A stretch of DNA of 64,000 bases, taken from positions 18,244,254-18,308,253 of the forward strand of contig NW_022145606.1 in the NCBI RefSeq assembly GCF_000002235.5, in the 5' to 3' direction. Under the pieces are notes generated by a model, which was given only the letters and a program-made list of their open reading frames with translations, was not told where the DNA came from and did not search any database. This document shows, in pieces, positions 37,623 through 50,157 of the stretch (position 1 is its first letter; every line of letters begins with the position of its first letter). This DNA is from Strongylocentrotus purpuratus. Taxonomy: Eukaryota > Echinodermata > Echinoidea > Camarodonta > Strongylocentrotidae. A program made the translations under genes and the position numbers.

Positions 37623-39854
37623 CCTTATAGTGGTATCATTATGCTGCGCTTGGGCTTCTTTATCTGTTTGCGTCATCGGTTCATGTTTTTCATCTTTATT
37701 TATTGCGCAATGTTGAAAACGAAAAAATCGCGTATATAATGTCATATTGCGCAATAAAAGAGGCATTTGAAGCATTTTTAACATTTGCAAATATCTTTCT
37801 TATAAAAAATGCCATGGTCTTTAAAGTGGTATCATTATGTTGCACTTGAGCTTCTCTACCTGTTCGCGACATCGGTTTATATCTCTCATCTTTATTTATT
37901 GCGTAATGTTTAAAACGATTAACTCGGTCTCCTAAGTGGTATCATTATGTTGCGCTTGAGCTTCTTTTAGTGTTCGCGTCATCGGTTAATGTTTTTTATC
38001 TTTATTAATTGCGCAATGATTGCGCAATGTTTAAAACGATTAACTCGGTCTCCTAAGTGATATCATTAAGTTGCATTTGAGTTTCTCTACCTGTTCGTGT
38101 CATCGGTTTACGCTTTTTATCTTTATTAATTGCGCAATGTTGAAAACGATAAACTCGGTCTCCTAAGTGGTATCATTATTTAGCGCTTGAGCTTCTCTAT
38201 TTGTTCGCGTCATCGGTTCATATCTCTGTTTTTTTTTTTATTGCGCAATGTTGAAAACGAAAAAAATCGCGTATATACTGTCATATTGCGCAATAAAAGA
38301 GCCATTTGAAGCATTTTTTACATTTGTAAATATCTTTCTTAAAAAGAAAGCTACGGTCTCCTAATGCTGCGCTTGGGCTTCTTTATCTGTTTGCGTCATC
38401 GGTTTATGTTTTTCATCTTTTTTTATTGCGCAATGTTGAAAACGATAAAATCGCGTATATACTGTCATATTACGCAATAAAAGAGCCATGTGAAGCATTT
38501 TTTACATTTGCAAAAATCTTTCTTATAAAGAATGCCATGGTCTTCAAAGTGGTATCATTATGTTGCGCTTGAGCTTCTCTATCTGTTCGCATCATCGGTT
38601 TATGTTTTTCATCTTTATTTATTGCGCAATATTGAAAACGATTAAATCGCGTATATACTGTCATATTACGCAATAAAAGAGCCATGTGAAGCATTTCTTA
38701 CATTTGCAAATATCTTTCTTAAAAAGAATGCTATGGTCTCCCTAAGTGGTATCATTATGTTGCGCTTGAGCTTCTCTATCTGTTCGCATCATCGGTTTAT
38801 GTTTTTCATCTTTATTTATTGCGCAATGTTTTAAACGATTAACTCGGTCTCCTTAGTGGTATCATTATGCTGCGCTTGGGCTTCTTTATCTGTTTGCGTC
38901 ATCGGTTCATGTTTTTCATCTTTATTTATTGCGCAATGTTGAAAACGATAAAATCGCGTATATAATGTCATATTGCGCAATAAAAGAGGCATTTGAAGCA
39001 TTTTTAACATTTGCAAATATCTTTCTTATAAAAAATGCCATGGTCTTTAAAGTGGTATCATTATGTTGCACTTGAGCTTCTCTACCTGTTCGCGACATCG
39101 GTTAATGTTTTTTATCTTTATTAATTGCGCAATGATTGCGCAATGTTTAAAACGATTAACTCGGTCTCCTAAGTGGTATCATTATTTAGCGCTTGAGCTT
39201 CTCTATTTGTTCGCGTCATCGGTTCATATCTCTCTTTTTTTTTTATTGCGCAATGTTGAAAACGAAAAAAATCGCGTATATACTGTCATATTGCGCAATA
39301 AAAGAGCCATTTGAAGCATTTTTTACATTTGTAAATATCTTTCTTAAAAAGAAAGCTACGGTCTCCTAATGCTGCGCTTGGGCTTCTTTATCTGTTTGCG
39401 TCATCGGTTTATGTTTTTCATCTTTTTTTATTGCGCAATGTTGAAAACGATAAAATCGCGTATATACTGTCATATTGCGCAATAAAAGAGCCATTTGAAG
39501 CATTTTTTACATTTGCAAAAATCTTTCTTATAAAGAATGCCATGGTCTTCAAAGTGGTATCATTATGTTGCGCTTGAGCTTCTCTATCTGTTCGCATCAT
39601 CGGTTTATGTTTTTCATCTTTATTTATTGCGCAATGTTGAAAACGATAAAATCGCGTATATACTGTCATATTGCGCAATAAAAGAGCCATTTGAAGCATT
39701 TTTTACATTTGCAAAAATCTTTCTTATAAAGAATGCCATGGTCTTCAAAGTGGTATCATTATGTTGCGCTTGAGCTTCTCTATCTGTTCGCATCATCGGT
39801 TTATGTTTTTCATCTTTATTTATTGCGCAATGTTTTAAACGATTAACTCGGTCT
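37623..39854 (+). repeat. Satellite B 2,233-bp HOR, copy 2
   Basis: Tandem repeat of the preceding block, collinear throughout and one base shorter because the T tract near 39,234 is shorter. It ends at a ccttagtgg unit at 39,855, which lacks the extra ta of ccttatagtgg. Confidence 0.85.
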
Positions 39855-40872
39855 CCTTAGTGGTATCATTATGCTGCGCTTGGGCTTCTTTATCTGTTTG
39901 CGTCATCGGTTCATGTTTTTCATCTTTATTTATTGCGCAATGTTGAAAACGAAAAAAATCGCGTATATACTGTCATATTGCGCAATAAAAGAGCCATTTG
40001 AAGCATTTTTTACATTTGTAAATATCTTTCTTAAAAAGAAAGCTACGGTCTCCTAATGCTGCGCTTGGGCTTCTTTATCTGTTTGCGTCATCGGTTTATG
40101 TTTTTCACCTTTTTTTATTGCGCAATGTTGAAAACGATAAAATCGCGTATATACTGTCATATTGCGCAATAAAAGAGCCATTTGAAGCATTTTTTACATT
40201 TGCAAAAATCTTTCTTATAAAGAATGCCATGGTCTTCAAAGTGGTATCATTATGTTGCACTTGAGCTTCTCTACCTGTTCGCGACATCGGTTTATATCTC
40301 TCATCTTTATTTATTGCGTAATGTTTAAAACGATTAACTCGGTCTCCTAAGTGGTATCATTATGTTGCGCTTGAGCTTCTTTTAGTGTTCGCGTCATCGG
40401 TTAATGTTTTTTATCTTTATTAATTGCGCAATGATTGCGCAATGTTTAAAACGATTAACTCGGTCTCCTAAGTGATATCATTAAGTTGCATTTGAGTTTC
40501 TCTACCTGTTCGTGTCATCGGTTTACGCTTTTTATCTTTATTAATTGCGCAATGTTGAAAACGATAAACTCGGTCTCCTAAGTGGTATCATTATTTAGCG
40601 CTTGAGCTTCTCTATTTGTTCGCGTCATCGGTTCATATCTCTGTTTTTTTTTTTATTGCGCAATGTTGAAAACGAAAAAAATCGCGTATATACTGTCATA
40701 TTGCGCAATAAAAGAGCCATTTGAAGCATTTTTTACATTTGTAAATATCTTTCCTAAAAAGAAAGCTACGGTCTCCTAATGCTGCGCTTGGGCTTCTTTA
40801 TCTGTTTGCGTCATCGGTTTATGTTTTTCATCTTTTTTTATTGCGCAATGTTTTAAACGATTAACTCGGTCT
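39855..40872 (+). repeat. B+ spacer between HOR blocks
   Basis: To about 40,255 it is collinear with 43,941-44,341 (offset 4,086; both share the rare ttcaccttttttt). It then switches to the ttgcacttgagc, gcgtaatgtttaaaac, 11-bp-duplication portion of the 835-bp HOR. Confidence 0.8.
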
Positions 40873-41707
40873 CCTTATAGTGGTATCATTATGCTGCGCT
40901 TGGGCTTCTTTATCTGTTTGCGTCATCGGTTCATGTTTTTCATCTTTATTTATTGCGCAATGTTGAAAACGAAAAAATCGCGTATATAATGTCATATTGC
41001 GCAATAAAAGAGGCATTTGAAGCATTTTTAACATTTGCAAATATCTTTCTTATAAAAAATGCCATGGTCTTTAAAGTGGTATCATTATGTTGCACTTGAG
41101 CTTCTCTACCTGTTCGCGACATCGGTTTATATCTCTCATCTTTATTTATTGCGTAATGTTTAAAACGATTAACTCGGTCTCCTAAGTGGTATCATTATGT
41201 TGCGCTTGAGCTTCTTTTAGTGTTCGCGTCATCGGTTAATGTTTTTTATCTTTATTAATTGCGCAATGATTGCGCAATGTTTAAAACGATTAACTCGGTC
41301 TCCTAAGTGATATCATTAAGTTGCATTTGAGTTTCTCTACCTGTTCGTGTCATCGGTTTACGCTTTTTATCTTTATTAATTGCGCAATGTTGAAAACGAT
41401 AAACTCGGTCTCCTAAGTGGTATCATTATTTAGCGCTTGAGCTTCTCTATTTGTTCGCGTCATCGGTTCATATCTCTGTTTTTTTTTTTATTGCGCAATG
41501 TTGAAAACGAAAAAAATCGCGTATATACTGTCATATTGCGCAATAAAAGAGCCATTTGAAGCATTTTTTACATTTGTAAATATCTTTCCTAAAAAGAAAG
41601 CTACGGTCTCCTAATGCTGCGCTTGGGCTTCTTTATCTGTTTGCGTCATCGGTTTATGTTTTTCATCTTTTTTTATTGCGCAATGTTTTAAACGATTAAC
41701 TCGGTCT
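40873..41707 (+). repeat. Satellite B 835-bp HOR, single full copy
   Basis: From ccttatagtgg at 40,873 to the next at 41,708. Unit starts fall at 40,953, 41,149, 41,259, 41,270, 41,380, 41,491, 41,676 and 41,788, giving 196, 110, 11, 110, 111, 185 and 112 bp. Confidence 0.86.
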
Positions 41708-43940
41708 CCTTATAGTGGTATCATTATGCTGCGCTTGGGCTTCTTTATCTGTTTGCGTCATCGGTTCATGTTTTTCATCTTTATTTATTGCGCAATGTTG
41801 AAAACGAAAAAATCGCGTATATAATGTCATATTGCGCAATAAAAGAGGCATTTGAAGCATTTTTAACATTTGCAAATATCTTTCTTATAAAAAATGCCAT
41901 GGTCTTTAAAGTGGTATCATTATGTTGCACTTGAGCTTCTCTACCTGTTCGCGACATCGGTTTATATCTCTCATCTTTATTTATTGCGTAATGTTTAAAA
42001 CGATTAACTCGGTCTCCTAAGTGGTATCATTATGTTGCGCTTGAGCTTCTTTTAGTGTTCGCGTCATCGGTTAATGTTTTTTATCTTTATTAATTGCGCA
42101 ATGATTGCGCAATGTTTAAAACGATTAACTCGGTCTCCTAAGTGATATCATTAAGTTGCATTTGAGTTTCTCTACCTGTTCGTGTCATCGGTTTACGCTT
42201 TTTATCTTTATTAATTGCGCAATGTTGAAAACGATAAACTCGGTCTCCTAAGTGGTATCATTATTTAGCGCTTGAGCTTCTCTATTTGTTCGCGTCATCG
42301 GTTCATATCTCTGTTTTTTTTTTTATTGCGCAATGTTGAAAACGAAAAAAATCGCGTATATACTGTCATATTGCGCAATAAAAGAGCCATTTGAAGCATT
42401 TTTTACATTTGTAAATATCTTTCTTAAAAAGAAAGCTACGGTCTCCTAATGCTGCGCTTGGGCTTCTTTATCTGTTTGCGTCATCGGTTTATGTTTTTCA
42501 TCTTTTTTTATTGCGCAATGTTGAAAACGATAAAATCGCGTATATACTGTCATATTACGCAATAAAAGAGCCATGTGAAGCATTTTTTACATTTGCAAAA
42601 ATCTTTCTTATAAAGAATGCCATGGTCTTCAAAGTGGTATCATTATGTTGCGCTTGAGCTTCTCTATCTGTTCGCATCATCGGTTTATGTTTTTCATCTT
42701 TATTTATTGCGCAATATTGAAAACGATTAAATCGCGTATATACTGTCATATTACGCAATAAAAGAGCCATGTGAAGCATTTCTTACATTTGCAAATATCT
42801 TTCTTAAAAAGAATGCTATGGTCTCCCTAAGTGGTATCATTATGTTGCGCTTGAGCTTCTCTATCTGTTCGCATCATCGGTTTATGTTTTTCATCTTTAT
42901 TTATTGCGCAATGTTTTAAACGATTAACTCGGTCTCCTTAGTGGTATCATTATGCTGCGCTTGGGCTTCTTTATCTGTTTGCGTCATCGGTTCATGTTTT
43001 TCATCTTTATTTATTGCGCAATGTTGAAAACGATAAAATCGCGTATATAATGTCATATTGCGCAATAAAAGAGGCATTTGAAGCATTTTTAACATTTGCA
43101 AATATCTTTCTTATAAAAAATGCCATGGTCTTTAAAGTGGTATCATTATGTTGCACTTGAGCTTCTCTACCTGTTCGCGACATCGGTTAATGTTTTTTAT
43201 CTTTATTAATTGCGCAATGATTGCGCAATGTTTAAAACGATTAACTCGGTCTCCTAAGTGGTATCATTATTTAGCGCTTGAGCTTCTCTATTTGTTCGCG
43301 TCATCGGTTCATATCTCTCTTTTTTTTTTTATTGCGCAATGTTGAAAACGAAAAAAATCGCGTATATACTGTCATATTGCGCAATAAAAGAGCCATTTGA
43401 AGCATTTTTTACATTTGTAAATATCTTTCTTAAAAAGAAAGCTACGGTCTCCTAATGCTGCGCTTGGGCTTCTTTATCTGTTTGCGTCATCGGTTTATGT
43501 TTTTCATCTTTTTTTATTGCGCAATGTTGAAAACGATAAAATCGCGTATATACTGTCATATTGCGCAATAAAAGAGCCATTTGAAGCATTTTTTACATTT
43601 GCAAAAATCTTTCTTATAAAGAATGCCATGGTCTTCAAAGTGGTATCATTATGTTGCGCTTGAGCTTCTCTATCTGTTCGCATCATCGGTTTATGTTTTT
43701 CATCTTTATTTATTGCGCAATGTTGAAAACGATAAAATCGCGTATATACTGTCATATTGCGCAATAAAAGAGCCATTTGAAGCATTTTTTACATTTGCAA
43801 AAATCTTTCTTATAAAGAATGCCATGGTCTTCAAAGTGGTATCATTATGTTGCGCTTGAGCTTCTCTATCTGTTCGCATCATCGGTTTATGTTTTTCATC
43901 TTTATTTATTGCGCAATGTTTTAAACGATTAACTCGGTCT
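41708..43940 (+). repeat. Satellite B 2,233-bp HOR, copy 3
   Basis: Collinear with 37,623-39,854 at an offset of 4,085-4,086 bp, and the match runs on to about 44,341. The repeated stretch is therefore about 2.6 kb, larger than one HOR, implying a segmental duplication inside the array. Confidence 0.85.
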
Positions 43941-46900
43941 CCTTAGTGGTATCATTATGCTGCGCTTGGGCTTCTTTATCTGTTTGCGTCATCGGTTCAT
44001 GTTTTTCATCTTTATTTATTGCGCAATGTTGAAAACGAAAAAAATCGCGTATATACTGTCATATTGCGCAATAAAAGAGCCATTTGAAGCATTTTTTACA
44101 TTTGTAAATATCTTTCTTAAAAAGAAAGCTACGGTCTCCTAATGCTGCGCTTGGGCTTCTTTATCTGTTTGCGTCATCGGTTTATGTTTTTCACCTTTTT
44201 TTATTGCGCAATGTTGAAAACGATAAAATCGCGTATATACTGTCATATTGCGCAATAAAAGAGCCATTTGAAGCATTTTTTACATTTGCAAAAATCTTTC
44301 TTATAAAGAATGCCATGGTCTTCAAAGTGGTATCATTATGTTGCGCTTGAGCTTCTCTATCTGTTCGCATCATCGGTTTATGTTTTTCATCTTTATTTAT
44401 TGCGCAATATTGAAAACGATTAAATCGCGTATATACTGTCATATTGCGCAATAAAAGAGGCATTTGAAGCATTTTTAACATTTGCAAATATCTTTCTTAT
44501 AAAAAATGCCATGGTCTTTAAAGTGGTATCATTATGTTGCACTTGAGCTTCTCTACCTGTTCGCGACATCGGTTAATGTTTTTTATCTTTATTAATTGCG
44601 CAATGATTGCGCAATGTTTAAAACGATTAACTCGGTCTCCTAAGTGGTATCATTATTTAGCGCTTGAGCTTCTCTATTTGTTCGCGTCATCGGTTCATAT
44701 CTCTCTTTTTTTTTTTTATTGCACAATGTTGAAAACGAAAAAAATCGCGTATATACTGTCATATTGCGCAATAAAAGAGCCATTTGAAGCATTTTTTACA
44801 TTTGTAAATATCTTTCTTAAAAAGAAAGCTACGGTCTCCTAATGCTGCGCTTGGGCTTCTTTATCTGTTTGCGTCATCGGTTTATGTTTTTCATCTTTTT
44901 TTATTGCGCAATGTTGAAAACGATAAAATCGCGTATATACTGTCATATTGCGCAATAAAAGAGCCATTTGAAGCATTTTTTACATTTGCAAAAATCTTTC
45001 TTATAAAGAATGCCATGGTCTTCAAAGTGGTATCATTATGTTGCGCTTGAGCTTCTCTATCTGTTCGCATCATCGGTTTATGTTTTTCATCTTTATTTAT
45101 TGCGCAATGTTGAAAACGATAAAATCGCGTATATACTGTCATATTGCGCAATAAAAGAGCCATTTGAAGCATTTTTTACATTTGCAAATATCTTTCTTAT
45201 AAAGAATGCCATGGTCTTTTTCATCTTTATTTTATGAAGCATTTTTTACATTTGCAAATATCTTTCTTAAAAAGAATGCAATGGTCTCCTAAGTGGTATC
45301 ATTAAGTTGCGCGTGAGCTTCTCTACCTGTTCGTGTCATCGGTTTATGCTTTTCATCTTTATTAATTGCGCAATGTTTAAAACAATTAACTCCTAAGTGG
45401 TATCATTATGCTGCGCTTGAGCTTCTCTATCTGTTTGCGTCATCGGTTTATGTTTTTCATGTTTATTTAATGCGCAATGTTTAAAACGATTAACTCGGTC
45501 TCCTTAGTGGTATCATTATGCTGCGCTTGAGCTTCTCTATCTGTTTGCGTCATCGGTTTATGTTTTTCATGTTTATTTAATGCGCAATGTTTAAAACAAT
45601 TAACTCCTAAATGGTATCATTATGCTGCGCTTGAGCTTTCTCTACTTGTTCACGACATCGGTTTATATCTCTCATCTTTATTTATTGCGCAATGTTGAAA
45701 ATGATTAAATCGCGTATATACTGTCATATATTGAGCAATAAAAGAGCCATTTGAAGCATTTCTTACATTTGTAAATCTCTTTCTTAAAAAGAATGCTATG
45801 GTCTCCTAAGTGGTATCATTATGTTGCGCTTGAGCTTCTCTATCTGTTCGCATCATCGGTTTATGTTTTTCATCTTTATTTATTGCGCAATGTTTAAAAC
45901 GATTAAATTGGTCTCCTTAGTGGTATCATTATGCTGCGCTTGGGCTTCTTTATCTGTTTGCGTCATCGGTTCATGTTTTTCATCTTTATTTATTGCGCAA
46001 TGTTGAAAACGATAAAATCGCGTATATACTGTCATATTGCGCAATAAAAGAGCCATTTGAAGCATTTTTTACACTTGCAAATATCTTTCTTATAAAGAAT
46101 GCCATGGTCTTCTAAGTGGTATCATTATGTTGCGCTTGAGCTTCTCTATCTGTTCGCATCATCGGTTTATGTTTTTCATCTTTATTTATTGCGCAATATT
46201 GAAAACGATTAAATCGCGTATATACTGTCATATTACGCAATAAAAGAGCCATGTGAAGCATTTCTTACATTTGCAAATATCTTTCTTAAAAAGAATGCTA
46301 TGGTCTCCCTAAGTGGTATCATTATGTTGCGCTTGAGCTTCTCTATCTGTTCGCATCATCGGTTTATGTTTTTCATCTTTATTTATTGCGCAATATTGAA
46401 AACGATTAAATCGCGTATATACTGTCATATTACGCAATAAAAGAGCCATGTGAAGCATTTCTTACATTTGAAAATATCTTTCTTAAAAAGAATGCTATGG
46501 TCTCCCTAAGTGGTATCATTATGTTGCGCTTGAGCTTCTCTATCTGTTCGCATCATCGGTTCATGTTTTTCATCTTTATTTATTGCGCAATGTTTTAAAC
46601 GATTAACTCGGTCTCCTTAGTGGTATCATTATGCTGCGCTTGGGCTTCTTTATCTGTTTGCGTCATCGGTTCATGTTTTTCATCTTTATTTATTGCGCAA
46701 TGTTGAAAACGATAAAATCGCGTATATAATGTCATATTGCGCAATAAAAGAGGCATTTGAAGCATTTTTAACATTTGCAAATATCTTTCTTATAAAAAAT
46801 GCCATGGTCTTCAAAGTGGTATCATTATGTTGCACTTGAGCTTCTCTACCTGTTCGCGACATCGGTTTATATCTCTCATCTTTATTTATTGCGTAATGTT

Positions 46901-49326
46901 TAAAACGATTAACTCGGTCTCCTAAGTGGTATCATTATGTTGCGCTTGAGCTTCTTTTAGTGTTCGCGTCATCGGTTAATGTTTTTTATCTTTATGAATT
47001 GCGCAATGATTGCGCATTGTTTAAAACGATTAACTCGGTCTCCTAAGTGATATCATTAAGTTGCATTTGAGTTTCTCTACCTGTTCGTGTCATCGGTTTA
47101 CGCTTTTTATCTTTATTAATTGCGCAATGTTGAAAACGATAAACTCGGTCTCCTAAGTGGTATCATTATTTAGCGCTTGAGCTTCTCTATTTGTTCGCGT
47201 CATCGGTTCATATCTCTCATCTTTATTTATTGCGCAATGTTGAAAACGAAAAAAATCGCGTATATACTGTCATATTGCGCAATAAAAGAGCCATTTGAAG
47301 CATTTTTTACATTTGTAAATATCTTTCCTAAAAAGAAAGCTACGGTCTCCTTAGTTGTATCATTATGCTGCGCTTGGGCTTCTTTATCTGTTTGCGTCAT
47401 CGGTTTATGTTTTTCATCTTTTTTTATTGCGCAATGTTGAAAACGATAAAATCGCGTATATACTGTCATATTGCGCAATAAAAGAGCCATTTGAAGCATT
47501 TTTTACATTTGCAAATATCTTTCTTATAAAGAATGCCATGGTCTTCAAAGTGGTATCATTATGTTGCGCTTGAGCTTCTCTATCTGTTCGCATCATCGGT
47601 TCATATCTCTCATCTTTATTTATTGCGCAATGTTGAAAACGAAAAAAATCGCGTATATACTGTCATATTGCGCAATAAAAGAGCCATTTGAAGCATTTTT
47701 TACATTTGTAAATATCTTTCTTAAAAAGAAAGCTACGGTCTCCTTAGTTGTATCATTATGCTGCGCTTGGGGCTTCTTTATCTGTTTGCGTCATCGGTTT
47801 ATGTTTTTCATCTTTTTTTATTGCGCAATGTTGAAAACGATAAAATCGCGTATATACTGTCATATTGCGCAATAAAAGAGCCATTTGAAGCATTTTTTAC
47901 ATTTGCAAAAATCTTTCTTATAAAGAATGCCATGGTCTTCAAAGTGGTATCATTATGTTGCGCTTGAGCTTCTCTATCTGTTCGCATCATCGGTTTATGT
48001 TTTTCATCTTTATTTATTGCGCAATGTTGAAAACGATAAAATCGCGTATATACTGTCATATTGCGCAATAAAAGAGCCATTTGAAGCATTTTTTACATTT
48101 GCAAATATCTTTCTTATAAAGAATGCCATGGTCTTCAAAGTGGTATCATTATGTTGCGCTTGAGCTTCTCTATCCGTTCGCATCATCGGTTTATGTTTTT
48201 CATCTTTATTTATTGCGCAATGTTGAAAACGATAAAATCGCGTATATACTGTCATATTGCGCAATAAAAGAGCCATTTGAAGCATTTTTTACATTTGCAA
48301 ATATCTTTCTTATAAAGAATGCCATGGTCTTCAAAGTGGTATCATTATGTTGCACTTGAGCTTTTCTACCTGTTCGCGACATCGGTTTATATCTCTCATC
48401 TTTATTTAATGCGCAATGTTTAAAACGATAAACTCGGTCTCCTAAGTGGTATCATTATTTAGCGCTTGAGCTTCTCTATTTGTTCGCGTCATCGGTTTAT
48501 ATCTCTCATCTTTATTTATTGCGCAATGTTGAAAACGAAAAAAATCGCGTATATACTGTCATATTGCGCAATAAAAGAGCCATTTGAAGCATTTTTTACA
48601 TTTGTAAATATCTTTCTTAAAAAGAAAGCTACGGTCATCTAAGTGGTACCATTATGTTGCGTTTGAGCTTCTCTATCTGTTGGCATCATCGGTTTATGTT
48701 TTTTATCTTTATTTATTGCGCAATGTTTAAAACGATTAACTCGGTCTCCTAAGTGGTATCATTATGTTGCGCTTGAGCTTCATGTACCTGTTCGCGACAT
48801 CGGTTTATATCTCTCATATTTATTTATTGCGGAATGTTGAAAACGATAAAATCGCGTATATACTGTCATATTGCGCAATAAAAGAGCCATTTGAAGCATT
48901 TCTTTACATTTGCAAATATCTTTCTTATAAAGAATGCAATGGTCTTCTAAGTGGTATCGTTATGTTGCGCTTGAGCTTTCTCTACTTTTTCGCGACATCG
49001 GTTTATATCTCTCATCTTTATTTATTGCGCAATGTTGAAAACGAATAAATCGCGTATATACTGTCATATTACGCAATAAAAGAGCCATGTGAAGCATTTC
49101 TTACATTTGCAAATATCTTTCTTAAAAAGAATGCTTTGGTCTCCTAAGTGGTATCATTATGTTGCGCTTGAGCTTCTCTACCTGTTCGCGACATCGGTTT
49201 ATATCTCTCATCTTTATTTATTGCGCAATGTTGAAAACGATTAAATCGACTGTAATTTTGCGCAATAAAAGAGCCATTTGAAGCATTTTTTACATTTGCA
49301 AATATCTTTCTTATTAAGAATGCCAT
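43941..49326 (+). repeat. B+ right segment next to the inversion centre
   Basis: Mostly 196-bp units with less regular order. At 44,534 a 1.39-kb offset repeat of 43,148 begins. Near 45,191-45,240 a unit is truncated and fused (ggtctttttcatctttat, then tgaagcatt). About 47,820-48,410 holds three near-identical tandem 196-bp units. The last units before 49,326 are more diverged, for example a missing gcgtatatact at 49,250 (aaatcgactgtaattttg). B ends within the long-unit insert after aagaatgccat. Confidence 0.85.
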
Positions 49327-49338
49327 TGTACGCTATAT

Positions 49339-49476
49339 TGTCCGAATATTGGTTAATGTGTCCGAACCTAGGTTAATGTGTCCGAACCTAGGTTTGTGTG
49401 AAAATGGCGAAACCATGTTGAGAACTACCAAATAGTGTATATATGCGCTTTTTTGAGGTGTTTACGTTAGTTTTTT
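49339..49476 (+). repeat. Left arm of the family C inverted repeat
   Basis: Reverse-complements to about 50,021-50,157. The outer 70 bp or so match with very few differences, including the doubled gtccgaacctaggttaat motif. The inner part (gaaaatggcgaaacc to gaggtgtttacgttag) matches with scattered substitutions. Confidence 0.85.
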
Positions 49477-49889
49477 ATTTTTCACGTCAGTCTAGGTTCG
49501 GACACATTAACCAATATTGGAACACATTAACCAATGAAATTAATGTGTAAATCACCCCTAAAAACGGACGATACCATTATTTATAGGGGTTTTGCCATTT
49601 GGATAAAAAAACAACTAACGAAAACATCTCAAAAAGCGCCTATACTCACTATTTAGCAGTTCTAAACATGGTTTCGCCATTTTTACACAAGCCTAGGATC
49701 GGACACATTAACCAATGAAATTAACGTGTAAATCTCCCGTAAAAACGGACGATACCATTATTTATAGGGGTTTATAGGGGTTTTGCCATTTGGATAAAAA
49801 AAACTAACGAAAACACCTCAAAAAGCACCTTATATACACTATTTGGCAGTTCTAAACATGCTTTCGCCATTTTCACACAAACCTAGGTT

Positions 49890-49943
49890 CGGACACAATA
49901 ACCTAGGTTCGGACACACTAACCAATACTCGGACACATTAACC
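49890..49943 (-). repeat. Short tandem motif in family C (about 20 bp)
   Basis: cctaggttcggacacaataa, cctaggttcggacacactaa and caatactcggacacattaa follow one another. The same 20-bp motif recurs in pairs or triples at 49,352-49,394 (opposite strand) and 50,101-50,160. aacctaggtt is a perfect 10-bp palindrome. Confidence 0.8.
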
Positions 49944-50020
49944 AATAAAATTAACGTGTAAATCTCCTCTTAAAAAAACGGACGATACCATTATTTATAG
50001 GGGTTTAGCCATTTGGATAC

Positions 50021-50157
50021 AAAACTAACGAAAACACCTCAAAAAGCGCCTATATATACTATTTGGCAGTTCTAAACATGCTTTCGCCATTTTCACACAA
50101 ACCTAGGTTCGGACACATTAACCTAGGGTCGGACACATTAACCAATATTCGGACACA
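50021..50157 (-). repeat. Right arm of the family C inverted repeat
   Basis: Runs from aaaactaacgaaaacacctc to caatattcggacacatt and pairs with 49,339-49,476. About 545 bp separate the arms. It is followed by a truncated further C copy (50,158-50,240) before satellite B starts. Confidence 0.85.

Larger units (their letters stand above)
29329..49326 (+). repeat. Satellite B array, plus orientation (110-bp and 196-bp units)
   Basis: Unit starts (ttgcgcaatg or ttgcgccatg) at 29,351, 29,461 and 29,571 are 110 bp apart; those at 30,108, 30,306 and 30,502 are 198 and 196 apart. The short unit runs ttgcgcaatgtttaaaacga, ttaactcggtctcctaagtg, gtatcattatgttgcgcttg, agcttctctatctgttcgcg, tcatcggtttatgtttttca, tctttattta. 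The long unit has the same frame with about 86 bp inserted between aaaacgattaa and ggtctcc. The insert holds tcgcgtatatactg, tattgcgcaata, gagccatttgaagc and acatttgcaaatatcttt. Neither 110 nor 196 is a multiple of three, so no frame can persist; the 60-104-codon frames here are repeat shadows. The array is broken at 32,785-33,250 by satellite A. I know no named family matching it. Confidence 0.96.

Noticed and set aside
29329..49326. CENP-B-box-like match in satellite B (ttcgcgtcatcggtt)
   Set aside because: The core TTCG-4N-A is present, but the CGGG block is one base too close and degenerate (cggt); many units also have ttcgtg or ttcgca with the same flaw. Too weak to call. Satellite A on either strand fits worse.
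49755..49795. Telomere-like tract (tttatagggg repeated)
   Set aside because: Only two copies of a 10-bp duplication inside family C, not a TTTAGGG or TTAGGG array.
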